Of a DNA stretch of 64,000 nucleotides, positions 11,877 to 21,340 are shown piece after piece. Origin of the DNA: Lunularia cruciata (Eukaryota; Streptophyta; Marchantiopsida; Lunulariales; Lunulariaceae); assembly GCA_948567375.1 (NCBI GenBank), contig OX419759.1, forward strand, positions 1,031,303 through 1,095,302, in the 5' to 3' direction. Each line of letters starts with the position of its first letter. Positions within the stretch are counted from its first letter, which is position 1. The notes beneath the pieces were generated by a model. The model searched no databases, had not been told where the DNA came from, and saw only the letters and a list, made by a program, of their open reading frames with translations. The translations under genes and the position numbers were made by a program.

Positions 11877-12840
11877 GAAAGGATGTGATGTGATTTAAGC
11901 CTCCATGTTTTCATTAGGATAAGTAGATGGGAAGAGGAATGGTTGGATTAGTATGCTCAATTTGTAGTTGTTGGCTTTGTTGCATTGGCAATTCTCACAA
12001 GATCATACAAATTCTTGAACCTCACATGCCATGTTTAGCCACAACCATTGATATCTCAGAGTACTCAAAGTCTTGTCCACTACCATGTGACCAGTGATTG
12101 GTAAGTCATGCACCTCTTGAAGTTAGATTGGAAATAAATCTACCTCAGCTAGAATGTGGAGTTTGTTCTTGCCAAAACAAACCCATCTTTGATTGAAAAA
12201 GATGTTGTACTCATTGTCATCTTGCATTGTGATGCAAGATGACTTTGCATAAGATGAAAGAAGGGGTAGTATAACTTTTACTTTGTGTGTAACTTTGAGT
12301 TTATTGACATTGTGGTGATTATTATTATCATGAGAGATTCAAGAAGAAACTTCAAATAAAGTTGTTGTGAGAAGGCAGAAGGAATGATATCAAACTTTTT
12401 GGGTTTGTACTCAAGCTTGATATAAAAAAACTATAGTTTTTCCTCCTATTGATGATGATGACTCTTCATGTGATCCAAATGTAAGGTTTATGACAAGAGT
12501 TTGTGATTGGTTTGCATGATCATTTGTTTCTCCAAGAAGTAATGTCCCCATACCTTTGTGGTGTATACCATCGTTATTTGTTCTTGATCCCAAATATAAT
12601 AATTTATTTCTATTCTTTTTAGTTCAGTGACACATGAGGAAAATGTGATATAATCTATCTAGGAATATTTGTTACAACATAGCTCCAATGGTAAAGTTAT
12701 AAGCATCAAAATCAACCACATAAGGTAGTTGAGGATCATATGATTGGAAGAGAAAATTGATCTCTTGGAGAAGATAGCAAGCTTTGAGTGGCCCACCAAG
12801 CACAAAAAAATCATAGTAGTTAGTCCCATCTTGGGACTAA
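11877..12840 (-). pseudogene. Integrase and RNase H relics of gypsy copy 2
   Basis: Nucleotide wording tracks bases 1-870 of copy 1, for example the block starting GGATGTGATG at about 11881 against base 5. Stops are frequent in every frame and only short open stretches remain. Similarity to copy 1 stops near 12780 and resumes, at the protease, near 12895. This shows an internal deletion that removed RT. Confidence 0.55.
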
Positions 12841-12894
12841 CTACTCTTAGATATATTCCTCAAAGGTGCTTGACAATCTAATCAATAAGCTTAC

Positions 12895-13020
12895 ATTGGT
12901 GTTGTACTTGAATTTTTCATCAAGCCCAATCAAATTGAATCTCATGATGTTCAAGCCAATGGAGACATAAAATGATATCATAGACTACATATATTATAAT
13001 GTAGAGAAGCTAATATAAAT

Positions 13021-13073
<53 letters not shown>

Positions 13074-13808
13074 CTCTCTCTCTCTCTCTCTCAATCTGGA
13101 ATGTAACAAGATATAAGGTATGAAAATGTAGAACCTTTCCTACCATGCGCCATCATCAATTTGCTACCATATACTAGCTTGATAAGAATATATAATTCAT
13201 TTGCTAATTCCATAGACATGAAAAACTCAACACAATTAGCCAAAATCCTACATCTATATAAAATATTATACTTTGCAAGTATATTAAACTTACACGAGTC
13301 AAACCTTCAATCTCGATGGAACAAATTAGGTTCTCATTAGATGGTTTGATATCTCCTGTTGAGATTCTTTGTTTTTTTTATCCTCATGGTTCAACAACTT
13401 CATTTGTAAATGGGTTGAAGTCATCCATTCCTAGTTGGATATTTAGTAATGTGATGCCCAATTTGGCAACAAAAGAGCAACTACTATTTTTTCATAATCT
13501 TTCTCTATTTGCAATGCCAAGTAATCTCCATGGGATGATATAGATCTCTATCAATTTTTGCTCCACCCATGTATCTAGGTTTTGTGAAGGTCAAAGTCAA
13601 GACCAAATTATGGCAACCAAGCAATCAAAGCGCTTAGCCAATTGCATGGTTTCTTCCATGTATTTGGGCTTGTATATGGTTACTTCTAGTTTGGTGTGTG
13701 ATCTAAATCCTCTCAAAAACCAATCTAGAGCTTTGCCTTCCAATATCTTTAATATTACATTATTGTATTTTGGAATTGTGTAATGTAGCTCCTCAATAAA
13801 CCAATATA
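12895..13808 (-). pseudogene. Protease and first gag part of gypsy copy 2
   Basis: Bases 12895-13300 correspond to 2175-2530 of copy 1 (protease), with an (AT)n/(CT)n microsatellite expanded inside. Bases 13560-13800 correspond to the gag segment at 2770-3040. The frame is not open. Gag continues after the inserted DNA transposon at 16094. Confidence 0.5.
13024..13092. repeat. (AT)n followed by (CT)n microsatellite
   Basis: About 45 bases of uninterrupted AT alternation pass directly into about 23 bases of CT alternation. It lies inside the protease relic of gypsy copy 2 and has no counterpart at the same place in copy 1, so it expanded after the copies separated. Confidence 0.9.
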
Positions 13809-14243
13809 TAGAGTTATCCCTTGATATAGTGACTTCCTTGATTTAGTGATAGTATTTCTAGAACAATTGCAATTTTTATGGGAGACAATAGAAAATAGTA
13901 ACATAGTGTCACTATTTACCAATAGTAATAGATGACAACTACTCCACTGTAGTGTCTCTATATCAAGGAAGTGTATTTATAGTGCACAGAATTCATGGGC
14001 AAAGAAGTTGGCATTCAAAATTTATTAAAAATGATCATTTTTGAAGCTAGAAAAAGGACTTGATAGAAGATTGCTTCATACTCTCCAACTTGGTGATGCT
14101 TTGATTGTTCATAAGACATTTTTGGAGTTGGTAAAGAGCTTGATGCAGATCATTATTGACATCAATTTTTCATGAGTATGATTGATGAAGGTGCCAAATA
14201 GGATAGATAATTTTGGACGGCTTCAAATCCTACAAGAATAGTC

Positions 14244-14549
14244 TCAATTGAGATGAGATCCGAGATTGTTGTTATCATTAGAATTGATAGGCAGTATTAG
14301 GTCACCATACAAGATCAGAACACTCTCAATGATCTCAATCTCATTGATTTCCAAAATGCTTGTGGATTCATCCTTGTCAAAGTCAATCAATTCTGACACA
14401 TCTCCCATAATACCAAGCAAGTCCGCCAAGACATCATGCATTTGAACATATGACATCATATTAACTAGATTGATGATAGCATCGTCATCTTTGCTGAAGG
14501 CTAAAGCAAGGCAATCAATATCATTGTTGGAATTTGCATCACTATCCAA
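14244..14549 (-). pseudogene. Acidic C-terminal tail of the Tigger-like transposase
   Basis: About 101 codons are open, rich in D, E, N and I, downstream of the DDE core in the same orientation. Its position and acidity fit the variable C-terminal tail of this transposase type. No motif can be named, so the assignment rests on position. Confidence 0.4.
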
Positions 14550-14576
14550 CGGTAGGACATTTGGATTTTAGAAGCA

Positions 14577-15080
14577 TCATTGGATGGTATTTCTAGAAAT
14601 GTTATCATGGGCCTCTTGAAGCCAATGAAGAACATTTTGCATATGTGTGTGTTGGTGAATTGGAAAATAATTCATGGGCATCTCATCACATGAGCACTGC
14701 CACAACTCATATTCACTGAGTAATGAGCAAAGCATTGCCTTCTGATACCTTGCCTTTAGTGAGCAAATGATCCCTTGATCTAGTGGTTGGCAGTCTCTCA
14801 TTGTGTTTGGTGGGATAAACAGGATCATAATTTCTTTGAAGGTGAATGATGTTTACGCGGAACTTGTTGTATCCAACACTTTTGCAACAAAGATGTGTGA
14901 ACTACAATTGTCAAGTAGAATGTAGAAATGTGTTTGCCTTCTTAATGCTTCCCAATTGATTCTATCAACACGGAACTTGTTATATCCAACACTTTTGCAA
15001 CAAAGTTGTGTGAACTACAATTGTCAAGTAGAATGTAGAAATGTGTTTGCCTTCTTAATGCTTCCCAATTGATTCTATGG
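14577..15080 (-). pseudogene. Tigger-like transposase, catalytic core
   Basis: Minus-strand frames show ILLDNCSSH (second catalytic Asp, usual form LLVDNAPSH) within a duplicated segment, then FIPPNTMRDCQPLDQGIICS, the LPPNTTSxxQPLDQGII box carrying the third Asp. Together with IDKT upstream, all three catalytic aspartates survive, but the reading frame does not. Confidence 0.7.
14858..15078. repeat. Tandem duplication (period 113 bases) inside the transposase
   Basis: 14858-14965 and 14971-15078 are nearly identical (for example G/A at 14869/14982 and A/T at 14893/15006), offset by exactly 113 bases. The unit includes the coding sequence for the second catalytic Asp, so the motif is present twice and the reading frame is shifted. 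Confidence 0.9.
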
Positions 15081-15297
15081 AAGAAGAGCAACATGGAAGA
15101 TCCATCTTGCCACACCTTGGCCTGATTCTTGTAAAAAACATTGAATGTTTCATTGATGTCTATGCCTTTAAGAACACAAGGCTATTTTGACTTCCCAATC
15201 ACTTGAACGGTTAGTTTTTCACCTACTATGCTTAAAATTGAGGTGACTGTAATGCAATCTTTGTATCACTTTACTCCCCAACCATCATTGTTAATGG

Positions 15298-15567
15298 TCA
15301 TATATGTTTTGAAGATGTGGTGCAATGCTGGAGAGTGGTTTTATCAATATTCCAAATATCCTTCAATGGTATGTTTTGCAAACATTGGCAAATATCAGCA
15401 AGCCGCCTATTGATTGCTTTTATGTCCATCAAATTATGCTCACTGCAATGTTGCTTGCTTGTAGTCCCTTTATAAGCAAGAAAGTTTTGAAGCCATCTAT
15501 TTGATGCCTTGAAGGTGACCAAATACTCCTTAAGCATGAGAGTAAGGCCTCCCTTATATTTGCTCAA
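15298..15567 (-). pseudogene. Tigger-like transposase, Tc5/CENP-B DNA-binding part and first catalytic Asp
   Basis: TFKASNRWLQNFLAYKG matches the (F)-x-A-S-x-x-W-L-x-x-F-x-x-R/K-x-G signature of the second DNA-binding domain. The frame ends with DIWNIDKTTL, matching the (I/V)-(Y/W)-N-x-D-E-T box of the DDE_1 endonuclease; the Asp is kept but the usual Glu is Lys. Stops separate it from the pieces on either side. Confidence 0.7.
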
Positions 15568-15640
15568 TATTTTGTTTGGAAATTCTAGAGCCTTGGCCTA
15601 AAGAACCTCTCCACTGACGTTGAGATTGGGTGCATCAATC

Positions 15641-15988
15641 TCAACTCAAACATGCCACTAATGCAGCATATTTTTGAGTGTCTAAGCCAGATGTCCTCAA
15701 GCTCTTTTTGGACATATTGATTGCCAACTTCTCGATCTCGGCCTTGATTAGTTCAGAGTTTTTCATGATGATGTTCACCATAGGCCGTGACACTCTAAAG
15801 TGAAGAGCGGCTTTGACTTGGGACTTCCCAGCTTTGACAAAGTTAACCACATTCAGCTTTTGACTCAGACTCATCCTTGCTGTGCTTTTGCTCTTCTTAC
15901 CGGAGTTTATCATCAATTTTGATTCTACTATAAGAGAACAATGCTTTATGAATGTATATTCTCTTGGAATCCCCTCACAATAGGCCAA
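15641..15988 (-). pseudogene. Tigger-like transposase, N-terminal CENP-B/psq helix-turn-helix
   Basis: About 115 codons are open. MSLSQKLNVVNFVKAGKSQV followed by AALHFRVSRPMVNIIMKN is the CENP-B N-terminal helix-turn-helix pattern: L-x-x-K-x-x-V(I)-x-x-x-x-x-G-x-S-x-x-x-x-A-x-x-F-x-V-S-x-x-x-V-x-x-I-x-x-N. It is the most upstream part of the transposase and binds the transposon ends in intact family members. Confidence 0.7.
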
Positions 15989-16093
15989 CAGTAGTTTTTT
16001 GTCACAGAGTTGTACTTGTTATAGTGACATCCTTGATATAGTGACACCTAGATGCCGGACCAATAGGTGTCACTATATCAAGGGAGAACTTTG

Positions 16094-16794
16094 TATCTCA
16101 ATTTTACCAATCTATCTCATGCCACTTGTGCAAAATTCACCACTTAGAATTGCCCACTTGAATTTTACCACATTGAGATTAGAGCAACAAATTGCCAGTG
16201 AGCTTGTTCTACTCAAAGTTACCACCATGTTTTTTTCACTCCATCTAATCGGTTTGAAGCCAAGAGAATTTGTTTCTATTCATCCAAAAGATTTATAGCT
16301 TCAAAATAACATTTGCAATCAAACATAAAATTCTCTACTCCATCCAATAGATTCTAACCTTCAAATACATTTAGCTTTGGAAATCAAATTCAATCTTCTT
16401 TTTCTCAAAATGCTACTTTTCCTACTTGCTCTTGTTGTTGACTATTATGATCTCTTTTCCAACAATCAAGTAAGGTGCTCAATCTGTGACAACATAGCAA
16501 GGATAACTTTAGGTAATGCAACCATGTCTTATACCTCACCAAACTAACAACTTCCAATTATCTAAGTTAACACATAGATGCAAGCCTTCAACCATTCCTT
16601 GTAAGTTACAATAGGAAGGATCAATGGTTCATTAGACAAGGTGCTTGCATTCAGAAAATTATGTCAAAATATAAAATGATAAACTATGTGAAATGATGTT
16701 TTGGTAGTACATGGACATGTAAATCCTAATGGTTAGAAGGAAATAAATTTGATGGTACATAGATTCCATCCATCCCATTCTTTCTTTGAGACCA
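16094..16794 (-). pseudogene. Second gag part and primer-binding site of gypsy copy 2
   Basis: Sequence wording follows 3045-3774 of copy 1, for example the microregion near 16460 against 3440 and the CATCCCATTCTT block at 16770 against 3751. The PBS at 16781-16794 reads TGGTCTCAAAG on the minus strand, a degraded form of the tRNA-Met site in copy 1. Confidence 0.55.
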
Positions 16795-16822
16795 TGTAAA
16801 AGACCAAGAAGAAAAATAATAT
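16795..16822 (-). repeat. Terminal 28 bases of the 5' LTR of gypsy copy 2
   Basis: TGTAAAAGACCAAGA is identical to the LTR end of copy 1 (3776 onward). The LTR is then interrupted by the copia element and resumes at 18773. Confidence 0.7.
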
Positions 16823-16888
16823 TGATACTACCCCCAGCTCATGGTGATTTAGTTAGTGACTAATTCTCATTGTAAAATTGTATTAGGG

Positions 16889-16889
<1 letters not shown>

Positions 16890-16930
<41 letters not shown>
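16890..16930. repeat. (AT)n microsatellite in the copia 5' LTR
   Basis: About 40 bases of uninterrupted AT alternation. The 3' LTR has only a short ATATATAT at the same position, so this array grew after insertion. Confidence 0.9.
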
Positions 16931-16935
<5 letters not shown>

Positions 16936-17099
16936 GAGTACCGGAGTCCAAGATAGCCTCAATGCATGAAACACCTTATTATGCACTTTTTGCATGAAGG
17001 TTTTCTCATTGCATATCATGCATATATGACTAATTTTTTACAAGCGCACAAACTAGCCACCTTGGGATACGCTCTACAACATAAAAAGTGGGTTGTTGC

Positions 17100-17720
17100 T
17101 ATGCAGGTAAAACTTGTTGCTCTCTACCACTAATGCACATGGGAGCTACTGGATCTACCTTTTGATCATAAAGCTATTGGTTGTAGATGGGTCTTCCGTA
17201 TCAAGCATCATTTTGATAGCTCTATGAGCAAGTACAAGGAACACTTGGTGGCAAAAGGTCATGCTTGGTAGTTTGGGATGGACTATGAAAAGACATTTAG
17301 CCTGGTTGCCAAGATGGCAACCATTTGTATAGTGGTTGCAGTTGCAGTTCAACAAGGATAGCAACTACACCAGATGAACTTCATAAACACATTTCCAAAT
17401 GGCAATCTTGAGGATGAGGTTAACATGGTATAACCACCTATTTTGAGGACCCATAATTTCTATCTCAAGTTTGTAAGCTAGAAAAAGTGTTCTATGGCTT
17501 GAAGCAAGCACTTAAGGCTTAGTATGCAAACATTACTTCCTTCTTGGTAGCTTGTGGGTTTGCTATTTGTCCTCATGATCCTACCTTGTGTGTTTTAAGG
17601 GAAGAAAAACATGATTTGATAGTTACCATCTATGTAGATGATGTAGTAGTTATGAGAAGCTAGTGTCTCATCTTTTGGTGGACTTAAAGGCATAGTTTGA
17701 GATGCAAGATTTAGGTGGCC
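17100..17720 (+). pseudogene. Copia reverse transcriptase (broken)
   Basis: The plus strand encodes WELLDLPFDHKAIGCRWVFR and then IKHHFDSSMSKYKEHLVAKG, the N-terminal signature of the copia RT (W-x-L-V-x-L-P-x-x-x-K-A-I-x-C-K/R-W-V-x-x-x-K). At 17631-17642 YVDD marks the polymerase active site. Frameshifts and stops interrupt it. Confidence 0.75.
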
Positions 17721-18037
17721 TTTGATTTTTCTTAAGTGTGGGGTTTATAAGAGATGGACAAGATATGTGGCGTACGTAGTGTTAGTATGCCACTAACATG
17801 CTAAAGAGATTTGGCCTTTTAGAGTGTAAGCCTATGACTATACCTTTGGACCATCACTTGGGTATTGACAATAATGAGTTGCTTGTTGTTCCCTATGGAT
17901 ATAGGTAGATGGTTGATTGTCTCATATATTTGACTATCACTAGACATGAAATTAGTTATGTGATTGGAGTTGCAAGTCAATTCATGCGATCATCATGAAA
18001 ACTTCACTTTGAAGCTGTCAAGCTTATTTTCCAATAT

Positions 18038-18500
18038 GTGAAATTCACTTTGCCCCAGTTTGGCCTTCACTACACATTTGGAGGATCATTGGTGCTACAT
18101 GATTACACTAGTGCAGATTGGGTAAGGAGTGTCCTTGATAGGAGATCAACTTCAAGGTGCATGTTTGGACTTAAGAGTGCTAATATGAATTGGGCTTCTA
18201 AGCAAAAGCCAACTCTAGCTATGTCTTCCACTAAGCAAAATATTGTGGAACTTGTGAAGCTATTTTGCTTTGGAGTTTGCTTTTTGATATTGGTGTGGAT
18301 TGTTTATTTCCCACTATGTTATACATAGATAACATAAGTAGCATCAAGTTAGCTAGTAATCATGTGTTTCATGCTAGGACTACATACCTTGAGGTGCACT
18401 ATCACTTTGTTAGGGAGAAAGTTTAGGCAGGGCAGCTTGAGCTTAATTTATTTGCATAGGTGAGGACATTGTTGATATTTTTACCAAGGCTTTATCTAGA
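18038..18500 (+). pseudogene. Copia RNase H (broken)
   Basis: HDYTSADWVRSVLDRRSTSR and NWASKQKPTLAMSSTKQNIV match the copia RNase H pattern: Y-x-D-A-D-W-A-x-x-x-x-x-R-x-S-T-x-G, then W-x-S-K-K-Q-x-x-x-x-x-S-S-x-E-A-E. DIFTKALSRDRFEAF, just before the polypurine tract, is the usual end of copia pol. Confidence 0.75.
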
Positions 18501-18772
18501 GATAGGTTTGAGGCTTTCATACTTTGCCTTGGTGTACATGATATTGAGTTGAGCTTGAAGGGGAGTGTTGATACTACTTCAAGCTCATAGTGACTTAGTT
18601 CTCATTGTACAATTATATTAGGGTTTAGGATACACATGCATATTATATATATGAGAGGATTACCCTCTCTCCATTCATTCTTGCTTATCTTCCTTGTGTG
18701 CTCTCTCAATCTCTCTCATGATCCACAATGAGTGGTCTTGGAGTTTTTGTCCAATCCTTGTATTCTTTGACA

Positions 18773-19185
18773 AATAAGAGATTGGAAGATCAGAGTGGAA
18801 GATCCTATTGGAAATTTTGAGTAAAGAAAACTCCAAATGCCTAGCATGAGCTTGGGCTTTGGTATTTAGAGTCAAGCAATACAAGGCTCTTGAGAAGCTT
18901 TAAGTGAAGCTTCCTTCTTGAAGCTGCCTTCTTGGAGTGCAAGCTAAGCTACCCAAGAAGCTTCCAAGGAAGTTTCCTTCCATAAGCCACCTACTTGGCA
19001 TAAAAGCTAAGCTAGACATTAACTTGGTGTACAAGTTACTCAATCCTTGCAAAGTACCTAGAAGCTTCCCACCAAAAGTTTCCTATGTATTTCTAGAACA
19101 TTCTACCAAGACGCATCCACATGCTTCTAGAACATTCTTGTAAATCATAGCTATATTTGGCTTATTTTACTAACTCATTAGCTAT
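18773..19185 (-). repeat. Rest of the 5' LTR of gypsy copy 2
   Basis: It continues the LTR interrupted at 16822 and aligns with 3800-4150 and 11180-11540. It contains several GAAGCTTC or GAAGTTTC sites (18906, 18957, 18969, 19061), TTCTTGAA (18915), and two perfect three-unit TTCTAGAACATTC elements (19091-19103, 19125-19137). The last 25-30 bases of the LTR seem to be deleted. Confidence 0.6.
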
Positions 19186-19189
19186 GCTG

Positions 19190-20310
19190 CCCCCATTGGC
19201 AGATAGGTTCTTACACAATGGGTGCTCTTTTCTTGTGGTGCCTATCACAATAGTAGATTCAAGCACTTGTGTTTTCAAATCATATATTTGTTTGATTTGT
19301 GACTTATTACCAAGCACTATACATATAACACTCCTTGCTTTTTTGGGCTTTGTATCACTAGACTCTAGGTTGATTTAGGCAGATCTTATTGAGTGTATGC
19401 ATACTCAAACCAACACCAACATTCTGTTTAATGTGCCTTTACCTACTAAACCTAGGATTCTCTCTTGTGAAGCTTGGTTCCATACTTCTTCTTTGAGTGA
19501 GTTCTTTCACTTTACATCCAAGGATTTTTACTATGGCACTTAAGTAGGAGAGCACATAAGAGTTCATGATGCCATTCAAGACACAATGGTATAAATCCTA
19601 TAATCTACATGATCTTAGGTATAGCTTGAATGATGGTTCATCTCTTCTGCATATGAGAGCAAATATAGTCAGGTTTACAAACAAATGCCGTATCTTGTTC
19701 AATGTGGTGATTGCAAACCCCCTATGAGTAGAGTCATTGGCACAAGTCTGCAAGAGTGTGAAGATTTGCAGTCATTCCCAAGGGAAGGAGGATCAGTATG
19801 CACCATGGCTATCCACTCATATTGATGTACCTTTGGCTATAGAGATTTTGGGGCCTCTTCATCAATGGGTAGATAGTCTTTTTGGAGACGTAATACAAAT
19901 TTTCAATGTGGAAGAGGAGAGTTATGGCAGCCTCTTTGACCATGCTTACCTCATAATTTAGATAGAGAATCTCTATCAGTTTGTAACGCTTCAAGTTGTG
20001 GGCTTTCATAGATAAGCAATGGCAATGGGAACTCACATCACATCTAGTACACTTCCTCCCCTATATTAGATATACCACGGGAGAATTTATATCACTCAAT
20101 TCAACTATAGTTGCTTTGTCTATGGCTCTTTATTTTCCATCCTTCATGTTTTCTATGGGGTCACCTTTTTCTCTTTATTTTCCTTTGGAGCAGTGGGTTC
20201 TTGTTTTTCCTTTTGCAACTTTTGAAGCTTTGTATTTCTTCTTCTTTTTGCTTCAGTGGATACTACGTGGCCCTCTTTTGAGATTTAAACTCTCAGCAAA
20301 CTTCGGATGT
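19190..20310. other. Unassigned transposon-like DNA up to the composition boundary
   Basis: CpG-poor, like the rest of the left third. Several 70-100 codon plus-strand frames exist but resemble no family I know. At 20137-20172 it holds a decayed copy of a small repeat found again at 23.7 and 38.3-38.7 kb. Confidence 0.4.
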
Positions 20311-21340
20311 TGATGAAGGGAGGATGAATGAATCGACTGACGGAGACGTATGCCCGGCGCAGGATCTATAAGTACTACTAAGGACCTACTTCACAGGAGA
20401 TCTCAAGGGGCACGGTTGAGTGAGACCCGCTCACGTACGGCTCATAACTCCTCTTGTAGTCACGCTGAATCATTCAAACTTGAGCAAAGATGTACCTGGA
20501 AATCCCTTGTAGAAGGGGGCAACGCATCAGCGCATCTAAGTATGGTCGGTGCCGGGAAATGATTGAATGAGCGCTCAGGGATTGGTTAATAAAATCGAAT
20601 CTAGAACATTGATCGGAACCAAGAACCACAACCTAAGCACGTTGTCGAATAAAACTTTTCCCTCCTTCCGTAACTTCGAGATATGAGGTGAACCCTGCTT
20701 AGATTCAACATTGGAACAAAGGAAGTTAATGTCATCCTTCCTCAAGCCCCCGGTCGCACTCGAGAACTGACAAGACTCGCAAGCGATCAAGGAACGATTT
20801 TGAGCTCGTGGGCGGCTCACTTAACTTGTCAAAACCAGTGCACTATCTCCTTTTTCGTGATTAAATAAAACAGGCTTCCCAATAGGAATACCGACCTAGT
20901 TGGTTAGGAAGCTCCAAATCCCCAAAAGTGCCCACTCTGACTTGACAAAACATATCTCTAAACTGTGCTGTGTATGCTCCCAAAGCTTCGTCCCCCAGCA
21001 CTGAAAGGGAAAGACCGAGCCAAGTGGTACCCAAGAAAGCGTCTTAGCAAGTTGCATGATTCTCTATGGAGCAGTGCTCTTGTCCAGGCAGGAATGATCG
21101 CAAAGAAGACTCCTCAAACAAGTGAATCTGGAAGTCAGGCCATCCACTTGCCACTGCGTTATTTCGGACGAGCCCATATGCAGAAGGTCGTCAAGTCCGA
21201 TCTGAAGCTGCAGTTTCATCCTAAAATCCTGGGCCCACTTTACGTGCAAGAAACTCGGATCATGAAATGAATTTGAAGAGATCCAACGCAAACTGATGAG
21301 TTTCATTTGCTTCAACTACTTCTTCTGAGATTCCATGGGG
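20310..21340 (+). other. GC-richer block, possibly organelle-derived
   Basis: It is visibly richer in G+C and CpG than both sides. Bases 20407-20443 read GGGCACGGTTGAGTGAGACC and then CGCTCACGTACGGCTC. This resembles group II intron domain V, whose usual 3' strand is CACGTACGGTTC paired to a GAGCCGTAYG 5' strand around a GNRA-type loop. No complete coding frame is recognised; open frames of 70-100 codons on both strands are not conserved proteins I can name. A nuclear copy of mitochondrial DNA is one explanation. Confidence 0.35.

Larger units (their letters stand above)
13809..16093 (-). mobile_element. Tigger/pogo-like (Tc1/mariner superfamily) DNA transposon
   Basis: The ends match as inverted repeats: left TAGAGTTATCCCTTGATATA, right (reverse complement) CAAAGTTCTCCCTTGATATA, both followed by GTGAC. 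A TA dinucleotide flanks each side (13807-13808 and 16094-16095), the target duplication of this superfamily. Length is about 2.29 kb. The minus-strand interior encodes, in order, a CENP-B/psq-type helix-turn-helix, a Tc5/CENP-B DNA-binding part and a DDE endonuclease core, all broken. Gypsy gag sequence resumes right after the right TA, proving insertion into the retrotransposon. Confidence 0.8.
16823..18772 (+). mobile_element. Internally deleted Ty1/copia LTR retrotransposon
   Basis: It starts TGATACTAC and ends in CA, with a near-identical 5-base flank (AATAT/AATAA). The 3' LTR is 18569-18772 (204 bases), preceded by a purine-rich polypurine tract (GAAGGGGAGTG, 18557-18567). Only the first part of the 5' LTR (to about 16942) is preserved. 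Gag, protease and integrase are missing, and RT and RNase H follow almost directly. It lies inside the 5' LTR of gypsy copy 2 and is therefore younger than that insertion. Confidence 0.75.
11151..19185 (-). mobile_element. Ty3/gypsy LTR retrotransposon, copy 2, split by two younger insertions
   Basis: It belongs to the same family as copy 1. Its 3' LTR starts at 11151 (TGTTAGACCA, against TGTAAAAGACCA in copy 1). Integrase/RNase H relics follow at about 11877-12770, protease-like sequence at about 12895-13300, and gag at 13580-13808 plus 16094-16790. The PBS-like site is at 16781-16794, and the 5' LTR is 16795-16822 plus 18773 to about 19185. The reverse transcriptase (equivalent to about 930-2150 in copy 1) is missing. 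The Tigger-like element sits in gag and the copia element in the 5' LTR. Removing both leaves about 3.8 kb. Confidence 0.75.

Noticed and set aside
20965-21315. Overlapping 101- and 83-codon frames in the GC-richer block
   Set aside because: Neither resembles a maturase or any mitochondrial protein clearly enough to call; only the domain V-like hairpin was retained as evidence.
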